Under the pieces are notes generated by a model that was not told where the DNA came from, made no database searches, and saw nothing but the letters and a program-made list of their open reading frames with translations. A program made the position numbers and the translations under genes. DNA of 64,000 nt from Streptococcus sp. 1643 (GTDB taxonomy: Bacteria; Bacillota; Bacilli; Lactobacillales; Streptococcaceae), in NCBI RefSeq assembly GCF_006228325.1, contig NZ_CP040231.1:383001-447000 (forward strand), given 5' to 3'. Positions within the stretch are counted from its first letter, which is position 1. The number at the start of each line of letters is the position of its first letter. Below are positions 50,837 through 62,845 of this stretch, in pieces.

Positions 50837-51433
50837 ATGAAACAAAATAAAGTAATTCTCTCAATAGTAGCGATTTTCTTTGGACTACTAGTACTGGGAA
50901 GTTGTTCCGCGGTGACGACCTATAATGGTCTGGTTGGTGAACAGACTAAGGTGGAGCAGGCTCAGGCTGATGTCTCGACAGCCCTCCAACGTCGTTCGGA
51001 CTTGATTGGTAACTTGGTGGAGTCCGTTAAAGGACAAATGAATCATGAAACCGAAGTCTTTACCAAGATTGCGGATGCTAGAGCTAAAATCGGTAGTAGC
51101 TCAGTAACTTCGGAAGAAAACCAAAAGGCTCAGGGAGAGTTGAGCTCAGCTCTTTCCCGCTTGATTTCCTTAACGGAGAATTATCCAGAACTCAAGAGCA
51201 ATCAAAATGTTGAGCAACTAATGGTCGAACTTTCAGGCAGTGAAAATCGTATTTTTGTAGCACGCAAGGACTATAATAAGGTTGCAGCTGAGTACAATCA
51301 AAAGTTGAGAAGTTTTCCAACCGTGCTTTTTGCGAATATGATGAACTTCAAAGAAGCTGAAACCTTTAAAGAAACAGAAGAAGCCAAGACAGTTCCTAAG
51401 GTCGATTTTGGAACATCTTCATCAAGTCAATAA
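50837..51433 (+). CDS. LemA family protein
   Basis: A 198-residue protein with an N-terminal segment (about 7-22) ending LVLGSCSAV, possibly a lipobox. It is followed by the LemA body TTYNGLVGEQTKVEQAQADV, RRSDLIGNLVESVKG and the typical late NKVAAEYNQKLRSFPTVLFANMMNF (in parts). It is a long helical bundle outside the membrane. It lies 160 bases after the TPM gene, a pair found in many bacteria. A terminator follows at 51492. Confidence 0.9.
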   Translation: MKQNKVILSIVAIFFGLLVLGSCSAVTTYNGLVGEQTKVEQAQADVSTALQRRSDLIGNLVESVKGQMNHETEVFTKIADARAKIGSSSVTSEENQKAQGELSSALSRLISLTENYPELKSNQNVEQLMVELSGSENRIFVARKDYNKVAAEYNQKLRSFPTVLFANMMNFKEAETFKETEEAKTVPKVDFGTSSSSQ

Positions 51434-51491
51434 AGTGAATCAGCCTATGAATAAAGGAATTTCTCTAGTAGGACTAGTGATTTCAAACCCG

Positions 51492-51520
51492 AACCTGGAA
51501 AGCTTTTTCCAGGTTTTTTT
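51492..51520 (+). terminator. terminator after lemA
   Basis: AACCTGGAAA and TTTCCAGGTT pair around GCT, followed by TTTTT. A TGGTATAAT directly overlaps its end and may be the promoter of the next gene. Confidence 0.88.
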
Positions 51521-51565
51521 GGTATAATAAAAGGGAAGAGACAGTGACTCAAATGGAGGTTTGCT

Positions 51566-51856
51566 ATGGAGAAAACAAAAGCCTTTCTTGAAGCGCACTA
51601 CAAGAGATATATTCTTACGATTTGCCTTCTCTGGTTCCTCATGTTTTTCCTTCCTTGGGATTGGCAAATAGGAGGAGTTTCAGTATATTATTTCGTTATG
51701 AAAAAACTCTTTGTGGTTTTTGGAGTTTTATCCATCCTATACTCCGTGCTGATTAAAAAAATCAGTCTTCTCATCTTTGGCATCATCTTTTGCTTGGCCT
51801 TCTGGATCAATCTCTTTTGGTATTTTGGGATATTGCCTATATTCTTGGGAAATTAA
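51566..51856 (+). CDS. uncharacterised small membrane protein
   Basis: A 96-residue protein with three hydrophobic, aromatic-rich segments (about 16-34, 37-60 and 64-88). I recognise no family. GGAGGTTTGCT gives a good ribosome site. It has its own promoter at the end of the lemA terminator and is followed by a terminator at 51870. It is thus a single-gene unit. Confidence 0.7.
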   Translation: MEKTKAFLEAHYKRYILTICLLWFLMFFLPWDWQIGGVSVYYFVMKKLFVVFGVLSILYSVLIKKISLLIFGIIFCLAFWINLFWYFGILPIFLGN

Positions 51857-51869
51857 ACATTAAAAAATG

Positions 51870-51900
51870 AAGGACTAGACTAGCTTCTAGTCCTTTTTTC
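51870..51900 (+). terminator. terminator of the 96-residue membrane protein gene
   Basis: AAGGACTAGA and TCTAGTCCTT pair around CTAGCT, followed by TTTTT. Confidence 0.9.
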
Positions 51901-51999
51901 TTTCTTGTTAAAATAGTTGGAGATATGAAAATAATTTTGTTGACGGGCTGTCTGTATGATATAATAAGTCCCGTAAAAAGAAGATTAAGGGATTTGAAA

Positions 52000-52770
52000 A
52001 TGGCTAAAAAAGTAAAAGATTATTATGACTTGGCTTATGCTAGGGATTTGAGTCGACGGTTGAAAGAAGCGTCCCCTGCATTTGATGAGCGAAAGTTTAG
52101 GTTGTTGTTAGAAAAAGACTTGGAAGAGTTGGAGTTTAGCCAGCGTCAAGAACTCTTGGCTAAAAGTATCAAAGATTGTCTTCCCCTATCTTATCAGGAC
52201 TCTCTCAAGGTTTTTGAGAAAATTTTGGGTCCCGAGTTAGAGGGTGGTTTAGGTATGTTCTCAGAAGGATATTGGCTTTGGCCAATCGGAAAATATGTAG
52301 AGCTATATGGGGATAAGGAATTTGAATTGAGCGCGGCCTTTAGTAAGGAACTAACCAAGCGATTTACTGGAGAATTTTCTATGAGACCTTTGCTGGCTCG
52401 CTATCCTAAGGCTACAATGACTTTGCTGTTAGAATGGAGTCAGGATGAAAACTTGCGCGTTCGTAGACTTGCCAGCGAGTGCATGCGTATCCGTCTGCCT
52501 TGGGCTAAGAGACAAACCGTGGTATTGGATTATCTTGAGGATTTCACCACTATTTTGACCAATCTAAAGGATGATAGAGATAAGTCTATTCAAAAAAGTG
52601 TAGCCAATAATCTAAATGATTTGTACAAGGAAGATCCTGATAAGTTTGAAAGGATTCTTCAAACTTGGCAAAAGGAGGAGCTAAGTCCAAGTTGTGCTTG
52701 GATCATCAAGCATGCATCTCGAACAAAAAACAAAAAAAGAGCCGCAGAAGATTTATGCAAAAAAAGCTGA
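52000..52770 (+). CDS. AlkD-like HEAT-repeat protein (DNA alkylation repair family)
   Basis: A 256-residue all-helical protein with the AlkD-type pattern: LLARYPKATMTLLLEWSQDENLRVRRLASECMRIRLPW (in parts, about 152-190) and DRDKSIQKSVANNLNDLYKEDPDKF (about 212-236). AlkD enzymes remove alkylated bases, but many relatives lack activity. The start at 52000 has AAGGGA upstream; an upstream frame to 51925 runs through the promoter (TTGTTG-17-TATAAT). It has no operon partner. Confidence 0.8.
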   Translation: MAKKVKDYYDLAYARDLSRRLKEASPAFDERKFRLLLEKDLEELEFSQRQELLAKSIKDCLPLSYQDSLKVFEKILGPELEGGLGMFSEGYWLWPIGKYVELYGDKEFELSAAFSKELTKRFTGEFSMRPLLARYPKATMTLLLEWSQDENLRVRRLASECMRIRLPWAKRQTVVLDYLEDFTTILTNLKDDRDKSIQKSVANNLNDLYKEDPDKFERILQTWQKEELSPSCAWIIKHASRTKNKKRAAEDLCKKS

Positions 52771-52811
52771 ATTTCAGCTGGCCTTTTCCGTTGTAAATTA
52801 AGGATTCTTTC

Positions 52812-52840
52812 TTGAAAAATAATGGTAAATATGCTAAAAT
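52812..52840 (+). promoter_or_regulatory. secA promoter
   Basis: TTGAAA at 52812-52817 and TAAAAT at 52835-52840 are 17 bases apart. The start of secA is at 52886 with AAGGAAAAT. Confidence 0.7.
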
Positions 52841-52885
52841 TAAAAGAACATTCTAAAATATTCAGAATAAAAAGTAAGGAAAATC

Positions 52886-55399
<2,514 letters not shown>

Positions 55400-55478
55400 T
55401 ATGAGATAAGATACAGGCGGATACCTGGTAAAAATCATTTTTTGCTTGGTGTCCGTTTGCTTTATAAGGAGATGAATC

Positions 55479-56510
55479 ATGGTATTTAAAGCTAAAAGTC
55501 CTAAAATTAACATTGAAGAAGTTCGCGCCTTGTCTAAATTAGAGGGAGCGGCTCTTGCGAGAAAAAATCAACGTGATCAGGAATTGGAAGCCATCATCCG
55601 TGGGGAAGACCAGCGTATTCTCTTGGTGATTGGACCATGTTCATCTGATAATGAAGAGGCGGTTCTCGAGTATGCCAAGCGTCTATCTGCTTTGCAAGAA
55701 GAGGTCAAAGACCGTATTTTTATGGTCATGCGTGTCTATACAGCTAAACCTCGTACCAATGGAGATGGCTATAAGGGCTTGATTCATCAACCAAATGCGA
55801 CAGAAGCTCCTAGCCTGATCAATGGGATCAAGGCTGTTCGCCAGCTCCACTACCGCGTGATTACCGAGACGGGTATGACAACAGCGGATGAGATGCTTTA
55901 TCCTGAAAATCTTCCGTTGGTGGATGATTTGATTTCTTATATGGCTGTTGGAGCTCGTTCTGTAGAGGATCAACAGCACCGTTTTGTAGCGAGTGGGGCA
56001 GATTTTTCAACAGGATTTAAAAATCCAACATCTGGAAATCTCAATGTTATGTTTAACGGGATTTACGCAGCGCAAAATAAACAGAGTTTCCTTTTCCTCG
56101 GAAAAGAGGTGGAAACAACAGGGAATCCATTATCCCACGCCATTCTTCGCGGTGCCTTGAATGAATACGGGAAAAATATTCCCAACTACTACTATGACAA
56201 TTTGATGGATACCATTGATCAGTATGAAAAGATGGGCTTGGAAAATCCATTTATCATCATCGATACCAATCATGACAATTCAGGCAAGCAGTACATGGAT
56301 CAAATCCGTATCGTTCGTCAGACCTTGATTAACCGTGACTGGAATGAGAAAATCAAGAAATACGTTCGTGGTTTTATGATTGAGTCCTATCTGGAAGATG
56401 GACGTCAAAATGAGCCAGAAGTTTTTGGCAAGTCTATCACGGATCCTTGTCTAGGATGGGACAACACAGAAGCACTTGTTCGCGAAATTTACCAAACGCT
56501 AGGAGAGTAA
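55479..56510 (+). CDS. aroG: DAHP synthase, copy 1
   Basis: A 343-residue class I alpha DAHP synthase. [18 protein letters not shown] (about 52), [18 protein letters not shown] (about 86-104), [16 protein letters not shown], and [14 protein letters not shown] are metal and PEP binding regions of the family. It joins PEP and erythrose 4-phosphate, the first step of chorismate synthesis. A second copy follows one base after its stop. Sensitivity to Phe or Tyr cannot be read here. AAGGAGATGAATC gives the ribosome site. Confidence 0.95.
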   Translation: MVFKAKSPKINIEEVRALSKLEGAALARKNQRDQELEAIIRGEDQRILLVIGPCSSDNEEAVLEYAKRLSALQEEVKDRIFMVMRVYTAKPRTNGDGYKGLIHQPNATEAPSLINGIKAVRQLHYRVITETGMTTADEMLYPENLPLVDDLISYMAVGARSVEDQQHRFVASGADFSTGFKNPTSGNLNVMFNGIYAAQNKQSFLFLGKEVETTGNPLSHAILRGALNEYGKNIPNYYYDNLMDTIDQYEKMGLENPFIIIDTNHDNSGKQYMDQIRIVRQTLINRDWNEKIKKYVRGFMIESYLEDGRQNEPEVFGKSITDPCLGWDNTEALVREIYQTLGE

Positions 56511-56511
56511 G

Positions 56512-57543
56512 ATGGCATTTATCGAAAAAGGTCAAGAAATTGATATTGAAGCAATCAAGGCTGTGACCCAGTTGTCACCTGAAGCCTTGCGAAAGAAAGA
56601 AGCCCGCGATAGAGAGTTAGCAGCTATCATCTCGGGTGAGGATGATCGAATCCTTTTGGTGATGGGGCCTTGCTCTTCTGACAATGAAGAAGCAGTACTC
56701 GAATATGCTCGTCGCTTAGCAGACTTGCAGAAAAAAGTTGCGGATAAAATCTTTATCGTGATGCGTGTCTATACGGCTAAACCTCGTACCAATGGAGATG
56801 GCTATAAGGGAATGATTCATCAACCAAATACCAGCGAAGCGCCTAGTCTCATCAATGGTTTGCAGGCTGTTCGTCAGCTACACTACCGAGTGATTACCGA
56901 GACGGGCTTGACGACAGCTGATGAGATGCTTTATCCGTCAAATCTCGTTTTGGTTGATGATCTGGTCAGCTACCATGCTGTAGGGGCTCGTTCAGTGGAA
57001 GACCAGGAACACCGCTTTGTAGCCTCTGGGATTGATGCTCCGGTTGGGATGAAAAATCCAACATCTGGAAATCTTGGGGTCATGTTTAATGCCATCTATG
57101 CGGCTCAAAACAAGCAAACCTTCCTTTACCACGGTCAAGAAGTGGAAACTTCAGGAAATCCCTTGGCCCACGTTATCCTTCGTGGTGCCATGAACGAATA
57201 CGGCAAAAATGAACCCAACTTCTACTATGAAACCCTCTTAAATGCCATCAATCGTTATGAGACCATGGGGCTTGAAAATCCCTTCATTATCATCGATACC
57301 AATCATGACAATTCAGGCAAGCAGTATATGGAACAAGTTCGCATTGTTCGTCAAGCCTTGCTGAATCGTGACTGGAATGAAAAGATTAAAAAGACGGTTC
57401 GAGGCTTTATGATCGAATCTTACCTAGCAGATGGGCGCCAGAATCAACCAGAGGTCTTTGGTTGCTCCATAACTGACCCTTGTCTAGGTTGGGAAAATAC
57501 AGTAGCTTTGGTAGAAGAAATTTATACTACCTTAACAAAATAA
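56512..57543 (+). CDS. aroG: DAHP synthase, copy 2
   Basis: A 343-residue paralogue of the gene before it, identical in length. It has the same [31 protein letters not shown], and [14 protein letters not shown] blocks. It differs mostly in the N-terminal 40 residues and in loops, where allosteric control usually lies. Tandem copies presumably respond to different aromatic amino acids. They are the source of chorismate for the trp operon in this window. Its 3' end is followed by acpS. Confidence 0.95.
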   Translation: MAFIEKGQEIDIEAIKAVTQLSPEALRKKEARDRELAAIISGEDDRILLVMGPCSSDNEEAVLEYARRLADLQKKVADKIFIVMRVYTAKPRTNGDGYKGMIHQPNTSEAPSLINGLQAVRQLHYRVITETGLTTADEMLYPSNLVLVDDLVSYHAVGARSVEDQEHRFVASGIDAPVGMKNPTSGNLGVMFNAIYAAQNKQTFLYHGQEVETSGNPLAHVILRGAMNEYGKNEPNFYYETLLNAINRYETMGLENPFIIIDTNHDNSGKQYMEQVRIVRQALLNRDWNEKIKKTVRGFMIESYLADGRQNQPEVFGCSITDPCLGWENTVALVEEIYTTLTK

Positions 57544-57587
57544 GTGAAAAGGATGGAGTTGGGGGAATCTCAGCTCCTTTTATGAGT

Positions 57588-57950
57588 ATGATAGTTGGAC
57601 ACGGAATTGACATCGAAGAATTGGCTTCGATAGAAAACGCAGTTACACGACGTGAAGGCTTTGCTAAGCGCGTGCTGACCCCTAAAGAAATGGAGCGCTT
57701 TACCAGTCTCAAAGGGCGCAGACAGATCGAATACTTGGCAGGTCGCTGGTCAGCTAAGGAGGCCTTTTCCAAGGCTATGGGAACTGGTATTGGCAAACTG
57801 ACCTTTCAGGATTTGGAAGTTTTGAACAATGAACGGGGGGCTCCCTATTTTAGTCAGGCACCATTTTCAGGAAAGATTTGGCTATCTATCAGCCATACAG
57901 ATCAGTTTGTGACAGCCAGTGTCATTTTGGAGGAAAATCATGAAAGCTAG
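57588..57950 (+). CDS. acpS: holo-[acyl-carrier-protein] synthase
   Basis: A 120-residue phosphopantetheinyl transferase with [12 protein letters not shown] (Asp 8 for Mg), [21 protein letters not shown] (about 55-68, catalytic Glu and Lys) and LSISHTDQF near the end. It moves phosphopantetheine from CoA to ACP. ATG 57588 gives the usual AcpS start; ATG 57582 is six bases upstream, and a frame open to 57480 overlaps the DAHP synthase. The ribosome site is weak. It overlaps alr by 11 bases. Confidence 0.93.
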   Translation: MIVGHGIDIEELASIENAVTRREGFAKRVLTPKEMERFTSLKGRRQIEYLAGRWSAKEAFSKAMGTGIGKLTFQDLEVLNNERGAPYFSQAPFSGKIWLSISHTDQFVTASVILEENHES

Positions 57951-59043
57951 TCCACATAGACCAACCAAGGCTCTGATATATCTGGGAGCTATTCGACAAA
58001 ATATTCAGCAAATGGAGGCTCATATCCCTGAAAGAACGCTCAAGTGGGCAGTGGTCAAGGCCAATGCCTATGGTCATGGGGCAGTAGCTGTTGCCACAGC
58101 TATTCAAGATGATGTTGATGGATTTTGTGTTTCCAATATTGATGAAGCTATTGAACTTCGTCTGGCTGGACTTAGCAAGAAAATCCTCATTTTAGGAGTT
58201 TCTGAGCTAGAAGCTGTTTCTCTTGCTAAAGAATACGACATCACATTGACAGTGGCTGGACTGGAGTGGATTCAAGCGCTGTTAGCTAGGGAGACAGATT
58301 TATCTGGCTTAACGGTTCACCTCAAGATTGATTCAGGAATGGGACGGATTGGTTTCCGAGATTCCAGTGAGGCAGAGCAGGCTCAAGCCTTGCTCAAGCA
58401 ACATGGTGCTCGCATTGAGGGAATTTTTACCCACTTTGCTACTGCAGATGAAGAATCAGATGAGTATTTTAATGCTCAGTTAGAATGCTTTAAAGCTATT
58501 TTGGCAAGTATGAAGAAAGTTCCAGAACTGGTTCATGCCAGTAACTCGGCAACGACCCTCTGGCATGCAGAGACTATTTGCAATGCAGTCCGTATGGGAG
58601 ATGCCATGTATGGTCTCAATCCAAGTGGAGAGGTCTTGGACTTACCCTATGATTTGACACCAGCCTTGAGTTTGGAGTCTGCCCTGGTTCATGTCAAGAC
58701 AGTTCCAGCTGGAGCTTGCATGGGCTATGGAGCCACCTATCAAGCGGATAGTGAGCAAGTCATTGCGACGGTGCCAATCGGTTATGCGGATGGTTGGACA
58801 CGAGACATGCAGAATTTCTCTGTCTTGGTAGATGGTCAAGCTTGCCCAATCGTCGGACGAGTATCTATGGACCAAATCACCATTCGTCTGCCTAAGATTT
58901 ATCCGCTAGGAACAAAAGTAACCCTGATCGGCACAAACGGTGGCAAGGAAATCACAGCTACTCAGGTAGCGACCTATCGTGGAACTATTAACTATGAGGT
59001 GGTTTGCCTCCTCAGCGACCGCATTCCGAGAGAATATTATTAA
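57940..59043 (+). CDS. alr: alanine racemase
   Basis: A 367-residue PLP enzyme. [10 protein letters not shown] holds the PLP lysine (about 40), MGYGATYQ the catalytic Tyr (about 264), and [10 protein letters not shown] is near 135. It makes D-alanine for peptidoglycan and teichoic acids. ATG 57940 follows GGAGG; the 11-base overlap with acpS suggests coupling. The acpS-alr-recG order is the normal streptococcal one. Confidence 0.95.
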   Translation: MKASPHRPTKALIYLGAIRQNIQQMEAHIPERTLKWAVVKANAYGHGAVAVATAIQDDVDGFCVSNIDEAIELRLAGLSKKILILGVSELEAVSLAKEYDITLTVAGLEWIQALLARETDLSGLTVHLKIDSGMGRIGFRDSSEAEQAQALLKQHGARIEGIFTHFATADEESDEYFNAQLECFKAILASMKKVPELVHASNSATTLWHAETICNAVRMGDAMYGLNPSGEVLDLPYDLTPALSLESALVHVKTVPAGACMGYGATYQADSEQVIATVPIGYADGWTRDMQNFSVLVDGQACPIVGRVSMDQITIRLPKIYPLGTKVTLIGTNGGKEITATQVATYRGTINYEVVCLLSDRIPREYY

Positions 59044-59060
59044 AATGAAAGGAGTGGAGC

Positions 59061-61076
59061 ATGAATCTACACCAACCCTTGCATGTCTTGCCTGGTGTGG
59101 GGCCAAAGTCAGCAGAGAAATACGCCAAACTAGGAATTGAAAACTTGCAAGACCTCTTGCTCTACTTTCCTTTCCGTTATGAAGATTTCAAGACCAAGCA
59201 GGTGCTAGAGTTGGAAGATGGCGAAAAGGCTGTTCTGTCTGGTCAAGTCGTGACTCCTGCTAGTGTCCAGTATTATGGTTTCAAGCGTAATCGCCTGCGT
59301 TTTAGCCTCAAGCAGGGAGAAGTCGTTTTTGCCGTGAACTTCTTTAACCAGCCCTATCTGGCTGATAAGATAGAGTTGGGAGCAACACTTGCTGTCTTTG
59401 GAAAATGGGACCGCGCCAAGGCTAGTCTGACTGGGATGAAGGTTCTGGCTCAGGTGGAAGATGACCTCCAACCTGTCTATCGTCTGGCTCAAGGAATCAG
59501 TCAGGCAGGGCTGGTTAAGGTCATTAAGACAGCCTTTGATCAGGGGTTGGACCTCTTGATAGAGGAAAATCTTCCCCAGTCTTTACTTGATAAATACAAA
59601 CTCATGTCCCGTTGTCATGCAGTTCGTGCTATGCATTTTCCAAAGGATTTGGCAGAATACAAGCAGGCCCTTCGCCGTATCAAGTTTGAGGAACTCTTTT
59701 ATTTTCAAATGCAGTTGCAGACGCTCAAATCTGAAAATAGAGTTCAGGGAAGCGGTCTGGTTCTGAATTGGTCCAAGGAAAAGGTGACAGCTGTTAAGGA
59801 AAATCTTCCTTTTGCTCTGACCTCAGCTCAGGAAAAGAGTTTGCAGGAAATTTTGACAGACATGAAGTCGGACCACCACATGAATCGTCTCCTGCAAGGA
59901 GATGTAGGGAGCGGAAAAACAGTGGTTGCTGGCTTAGCCATGTTTGCTGCAGTGACGGCTGGCTATCAGGCAGCTCTCATGGTACCGACAGAAATCCTAG
60001 CAGAGCAACACTTTGAGAGTTTACAGAACCTTTTTCCAGACTTGAAACTCGCTCTCTTGACAGGATCCTTAAAAGCTGCAGAAAAAAGAGAAGTCTTGGA
60101 GACCATAGCAAAGGGTGAGGCCGACTTTATTATCGGAACCCACGCTCTGATACAAGATGGGGTGGATTATGCTCGTCTTGGCTTGATTATCATTGATGAG
60201 CAGCACCGTTTTGGTGTGGGGCAAAGGCGTATTTTACGGGAAAAAGGGGACAATCCTGACGTTCTCATGATGACAGCGACGCCCATTCCGCGAACACTGG
60301 CTATCACAGCCTTTGGGGATATGGATGTTTCCATTATCGACCAGATGCCAGCAGGACGGAAGCCGATTGTGACGCGCTGGATTAAACATGAGCAGCTGCC
60401 TCAGGTTTTGACTTGGTTAGAGGGAGAAATTCAAAAAGGTTCGCAAGCCTATGTCATCTCTCCCTTGATTGAAGAATCTGAAGCTCTGGATTTGAAAAAT
60501 GCCATTGCCTTATCAGAGGAGTTGACAGCTCATTTTGCTGGCAAGGCTGAGGTTGCTCTGCTACATGGTAAGATGAAGAGTGACGAAAAAGACCAGATCA
60601 TGCAGGATTTCAAAGAGAGAAAAACAGATATTCTAGTATCTACAACGGTTATCGAGGTTGGGGTCAATGTTCCCAATGCGACCGTCATGATTATCATGGA
60701 TGCCGATCGGTTCGGTCTCAGCCAGCTTCACCAGCTCAGAGGCCGTGTCGGTCGGGGGGACAAGCAGTCTTATGCTGTTCTCGTAGCTAATCCCAAGACG
60801 GATTCCGGGAAAGATCGCATGCGTATCATGACAGAGACGACCAATGGATTTGTCCTTGCGGAGGAAGATTTGAAAATGCGTGGTTCTGGTGAGATTTTTG
60901 GAACCAGACAGTCAGGACTTCCAGAGTTTCAAGTGGCTGATATTATCGAAGATTTTCCGATTTTAGAAGAAGCCAGAAAGGTTGCCAGCTACATTAGTTC
61001 GATAGAAGGTTGGCAAGAGGATCCAGAATGGCGCATGATTGCTCTCCATCTGGAAAAGAAAGAACATCTGGATTAA
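59061..61076 (+). CDS. recG: ATP-dependent DNA helicase RecG
   Basis: A 671-residue helicase. An OB-fold wedge domain lies near 60-150. Helicase motif I GDVGSGKTV (about 279-287), motif II DEQHRFGV (about 376, DEQH), motif III MTATPIPRTLAI (about 407) and motif VI QLRGRVGRG (about 564) follow. The C-terminus has GSGEIFGTRQSG. It remodels stalled forks and Holliday junctions. AAAGGAGTGGAGC gives the ribosome site. A BOX element starts right after its stop codon. Confidence 0.96.
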   Translation: MNLHQPLHVLPGVGPKSAEKYAKLGIENLQDLLLYFPFRYEDFKTKQVLELEDGEKAVLSGQVVTPASVQYYGFKRNRLRFSLKQGEVVFAVNFFNQPYLADKIELGATLAVFGKWDRAKASLTGMKVLAQVEDDLQPVYRLAQGISQAGLVKVIKTAFDQGLDLLIEENLPQSLLDKYKLMSRCHAVRAMHFPKDLAEYKQALRRIKFEELFYFQMQLQTLKSENRVQGSGLVLNWSKEKVTAVKENLPFALTSAQEKSLQEILTDMKSDHHMNRLLQGDVGSGKTVVAGLAMFAAVTAGYQAALMVPTEILAEQHFESLQNLFPDLKLALLTGSLKAAEKREVLETIAKGEADFIIGTHALIQDGVDYARLGLIIIDEQHRFGVGQRRILREKGDNPDVLMMTATPIPRTLAITAFGDMDVSIIDQMPAGRKPIVTRWIKHEQLPQVLTWLEGEIQKGSQAYVISPLIEESEALDLKNAIALSEELTAHFAGKAEVALLHGKMKSDEKDQIMQDFKERKTDILVSTTVIEVGVNVPNATVMIIMDADRFGLSQLHQLRGRVGRGDKQSYAVLVANPKTDSGKDRMRIMTETTNGFVLAEEDLKMRGSGEIFGTRQSGLPEFQVADIIEDFPILEEARKVASYISSIEGWQEDPEWRMIALHLEKKEHLD

Positions 61077-61225
61077 TACTCTTCGAAAATCAAATTCAAA
61101 CCACGTCAACGTCGCCTTGGATTATATATGTAACTGACTTCGTCAGTCTTATCTACAACCTCAAAGCAGTGCTTTGAGCAACCTGCGGCTAGTTTCCTAG
61201 TTTGCTCTTTGATTTTCATTGAGTA
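61077..61225. repeat. BOX element directly after recG
   Basis: It starts TACTCTTCGAAAATC and ends TTTTCATTGAGTA, about 149 bp. It contains the boxA core CGTCGCCTTGG, the CTGACTTCGTCAG hairpin and CTCAAAGCAGTGCTTTGAG, where both arms of the hairpin carry matched changes relative to the copy at 1329. It begins with the base after the recG stop. Confidence 0.92.
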
Positions 61226-61309
61226 TAAGCTTTCTCTAAGGAAAACTTAAGCTAGCTTTTAGGTTTGGGTCTTATACTAGAGTCATCAAAAAGAAACGAG
61301 GGCTCTCAC

Positions 61310-61381
61310 ATGACTATTAAAGTAACCTACCAAAAGAAATTCCAAACCGTCAAACTAGAGAAAGGAGCTAGCACCTATTGA
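61310..61381 (+). CDS. possible 23-residue peptide or gene remnant
   Basis: The frame begins MTIKVTYQKKFQTVKLEKGA and stops at TGA 61379. GAGGG stands nine bases before the ATG, TATACT 37 bases before it, and a terminator starts soon after the stop. So it has the signals of a complete small transcript. It may also be the beginning of a lost gene. No family is recognised. Confidence 0.35.
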   Translation: MTIKVTYQKKFQTVKLEKGASTY

Positions 61382-61388
61382 TACACAG

Positions 61389-61409
61389 AGAGCGGAAACG
61401 CTCTTTTTA
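61389..61409 (+). terminator. terminator after the small frame
   Basis: AGAGCG and CGCTCT pair around GAAA, followed by TTTTTATTTTT. Confidence 0.85.
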
Positions 61410-61545
61410 TTTTTAAAACTACTTTCAGACGATAGGTTTGAGGAAAGAGAATCTAAAATCACTTTCTATTTAGCATTCTTTCTTGCATTGCCTTCCTAGA
61501 TATGCTAGAGTTATGATAGCGATTACAAAACTAAAGGAGCATGCT

Positions 61546-62526
61546 ATGAAAAATCCAGCTTTGTTAGAAGAAATCAAGACCTATCTAGGACGGGATGAGA
61601 TTCCAGAAGACTTTGATGCTTTCTGGGATGAAGAGGTCAAAAAAGTTTCAGTCCTTCCTGCCTACCAGTTGGAGGAAAGGGATTTTCATATTCCTCAAGT
61701 CAAGTGTTATGAACTGACCTTTGAAGGAACTAATGAAGGCAAGGTCTATGCACGAATCGTCCTTCCAAAGACTGAGGAGAAGGTTCCGCTAATCTTCCAT
61801 TTCCATGGGTACATGGGCCGTGGTTGGGATTGGGCTGACATGCTAGCCTATACTGTGGCTGGTTACGGTGTTGTTTCTATGGATGTCCGAGGCCAGTCAG
61901 GTTATTCGCAAGATGGCTTGCGCTCTCCTTTGGGAAATACCGTTAAGGGACATATCATCCGTGGTGCTGTTGAAGGTCGAGACCAGCTCTTTTATAAGGA
62001 TGTCTATCTGGATATTTACCAGTTGATCGAAATTGTTGCTAGTCTGCCACAGGTAGATGAGGAAAGACTTTCTAGCTATGGTGCCTCACAAGGCGGTGCT
62101 TTAGCCTTGGTTGCAGCAGCGCTCAATCCTCGGATTCAGCGAACAGTTGCCATCTATCCTTTCTTGTCAGACTTTAGACGAGTGCTTGAGATTGGCAATA
62201 CCAGTGAAGCCTATGATGAACTCTTCCGATATTTCAAGTTCCATGATCCCTTCCATGAAACAGAGGAGGAAATCATGGCGACCCTTGCTTATATCGATGT
62301 GAAAAATCTTGCCCATCGCATTCAAGGTGAGGTCAAGATGATTACAGGCTTGGATGACGATGTCTGCTATCCTATTACCCAGTTTGCGATTTACAACCGT
62401 CTAACTTGCGACAAGGCCTATCGCATCATGCCTGAGTATGCTCACGAAGCCATGAATGTTTTTGTCAATGACCAAGTCTACAACTGGCTCTGTGGCAGTG
62501 AGATTCCTTTTAAGTACGTAAGATAA
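61546..62526 (+). CDS. acetyl xylan esterase / cephalosporin-C deacetylase family (CE7)
   Basis: A 326-residue alpha/beta hydrolase. HFHGYMGRGWDW is near 87, RGQSG near 123, the nucleophile Ser in YGASQGGALA (about 184), the acid in GLDDDVCYP (about 272) and the His in EYAHEAMN (about 303). CE7 enzymes remove acetyl groups from sugars and related compounds. Beside nanE it may deacetylate O-acetylated sialic acid or other host glycans, an inference. ATG 61546 follows AAAGGAG; the longer frame from 61483 has no site. Confidence 0.9.
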   Translation: MKNPALLEEIKTYLGRDEIPEDFDAFWDEEVKKVSVLPAYQLEERDFHIPQVKCYELTFEGTNEGKVYARIVLPKTEEKVPLIFHFHGYMGRGWDWADMLAYTVAGYGVVSMDVRGQSGYSQDGLRSPLGNTVKGHIIRGAVEGRDQLFYKDVYLDIYQLIEIVASLPQVDEERLSSYGASQGGALALVAAALNPRIQRTVAIYPFLSDFRRVLEIGNTSEAYDELFRYFKFHDPFHETEEEIMATLAYIDVKNLAHRIQGEVKMITGLDDDVCYPITQFAIYNRLTCDKAYRIMPEYAHEAMNVFVNDQVYNWLCGSEIPFKYVR

Positions 62527-62531
62527 TGAAT

Positions 62532-62558
62532 GAGAGAGGGCAGTAGCTCTCTTTTTAT
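62532..62558 (+). terminator. terminator of the esterase gene
   Basis: GAGAGAGGGC and AGCTCTCTTTTT pair loosely around AGT, five bases after the stop. Confidence 0.7.
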
Positions 62559-62845
62559 ATTAGATTATTGGAAATAATATAAAATCTTTTTTTTAATTTT
62601 TATTAAATCTGATTTAAAAATAGTGAGTAACCTATTTGTAATTGGGATAATTTTTGTAAGGAAATATAAAACACTTAAATCGTTTTACAAAAAAATCAAA
62701 ATCGTAAGAGGTCTGAAACTACTTTCAGGATAGTCTGTTCTATAAAATAGTTTTGAAACTGAAATCTATTCTACTACAAGCTATTGAAAGCGCTTAACAA
62801 ATGATATATAATAAGCCCATAAGAACAAGAAAGGGAGGAAAGAGG
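62559..62845. other. AT-rich control region of the sialic-acid operon
   Basis: These bases contain no gene. AAACTACTTTCAG (62716-62728) repeats a motif at 61416. The promoter and CcpA site of nanE lie at its right end. A binding site for the RpiR-type regulator NanR would be expected here, but I cannot point to it. Confidence 0.55.
62784..62812 (+). promoter_or_regulatory. nan operon promoter with overlapping cre site
   Basis: TTGAAA at 62784-62789 and TATAAT at 62807-62812 are 17 bases apart. TGAAAGCGCTTAAC at 62785-62798 fits the CcpA cre consensus and covers the -35, so glucose repression is expected. Confidence 0.82.

Larger units (their letters stand above)
61226..61545. other. gap between the BOX element and the esterase gene
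   Basis: It holds a possible -10 (TATACT, 61273), a 23-codon frame with a ribosome-like GAGGG (61310-61381), a hairpin terminator (61389-61409), and AAACTACTTTCAG (61416-61428), which recurs at 62716 before nanE. The esterase promoter is not sharply defined. Confidence 0.6.
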
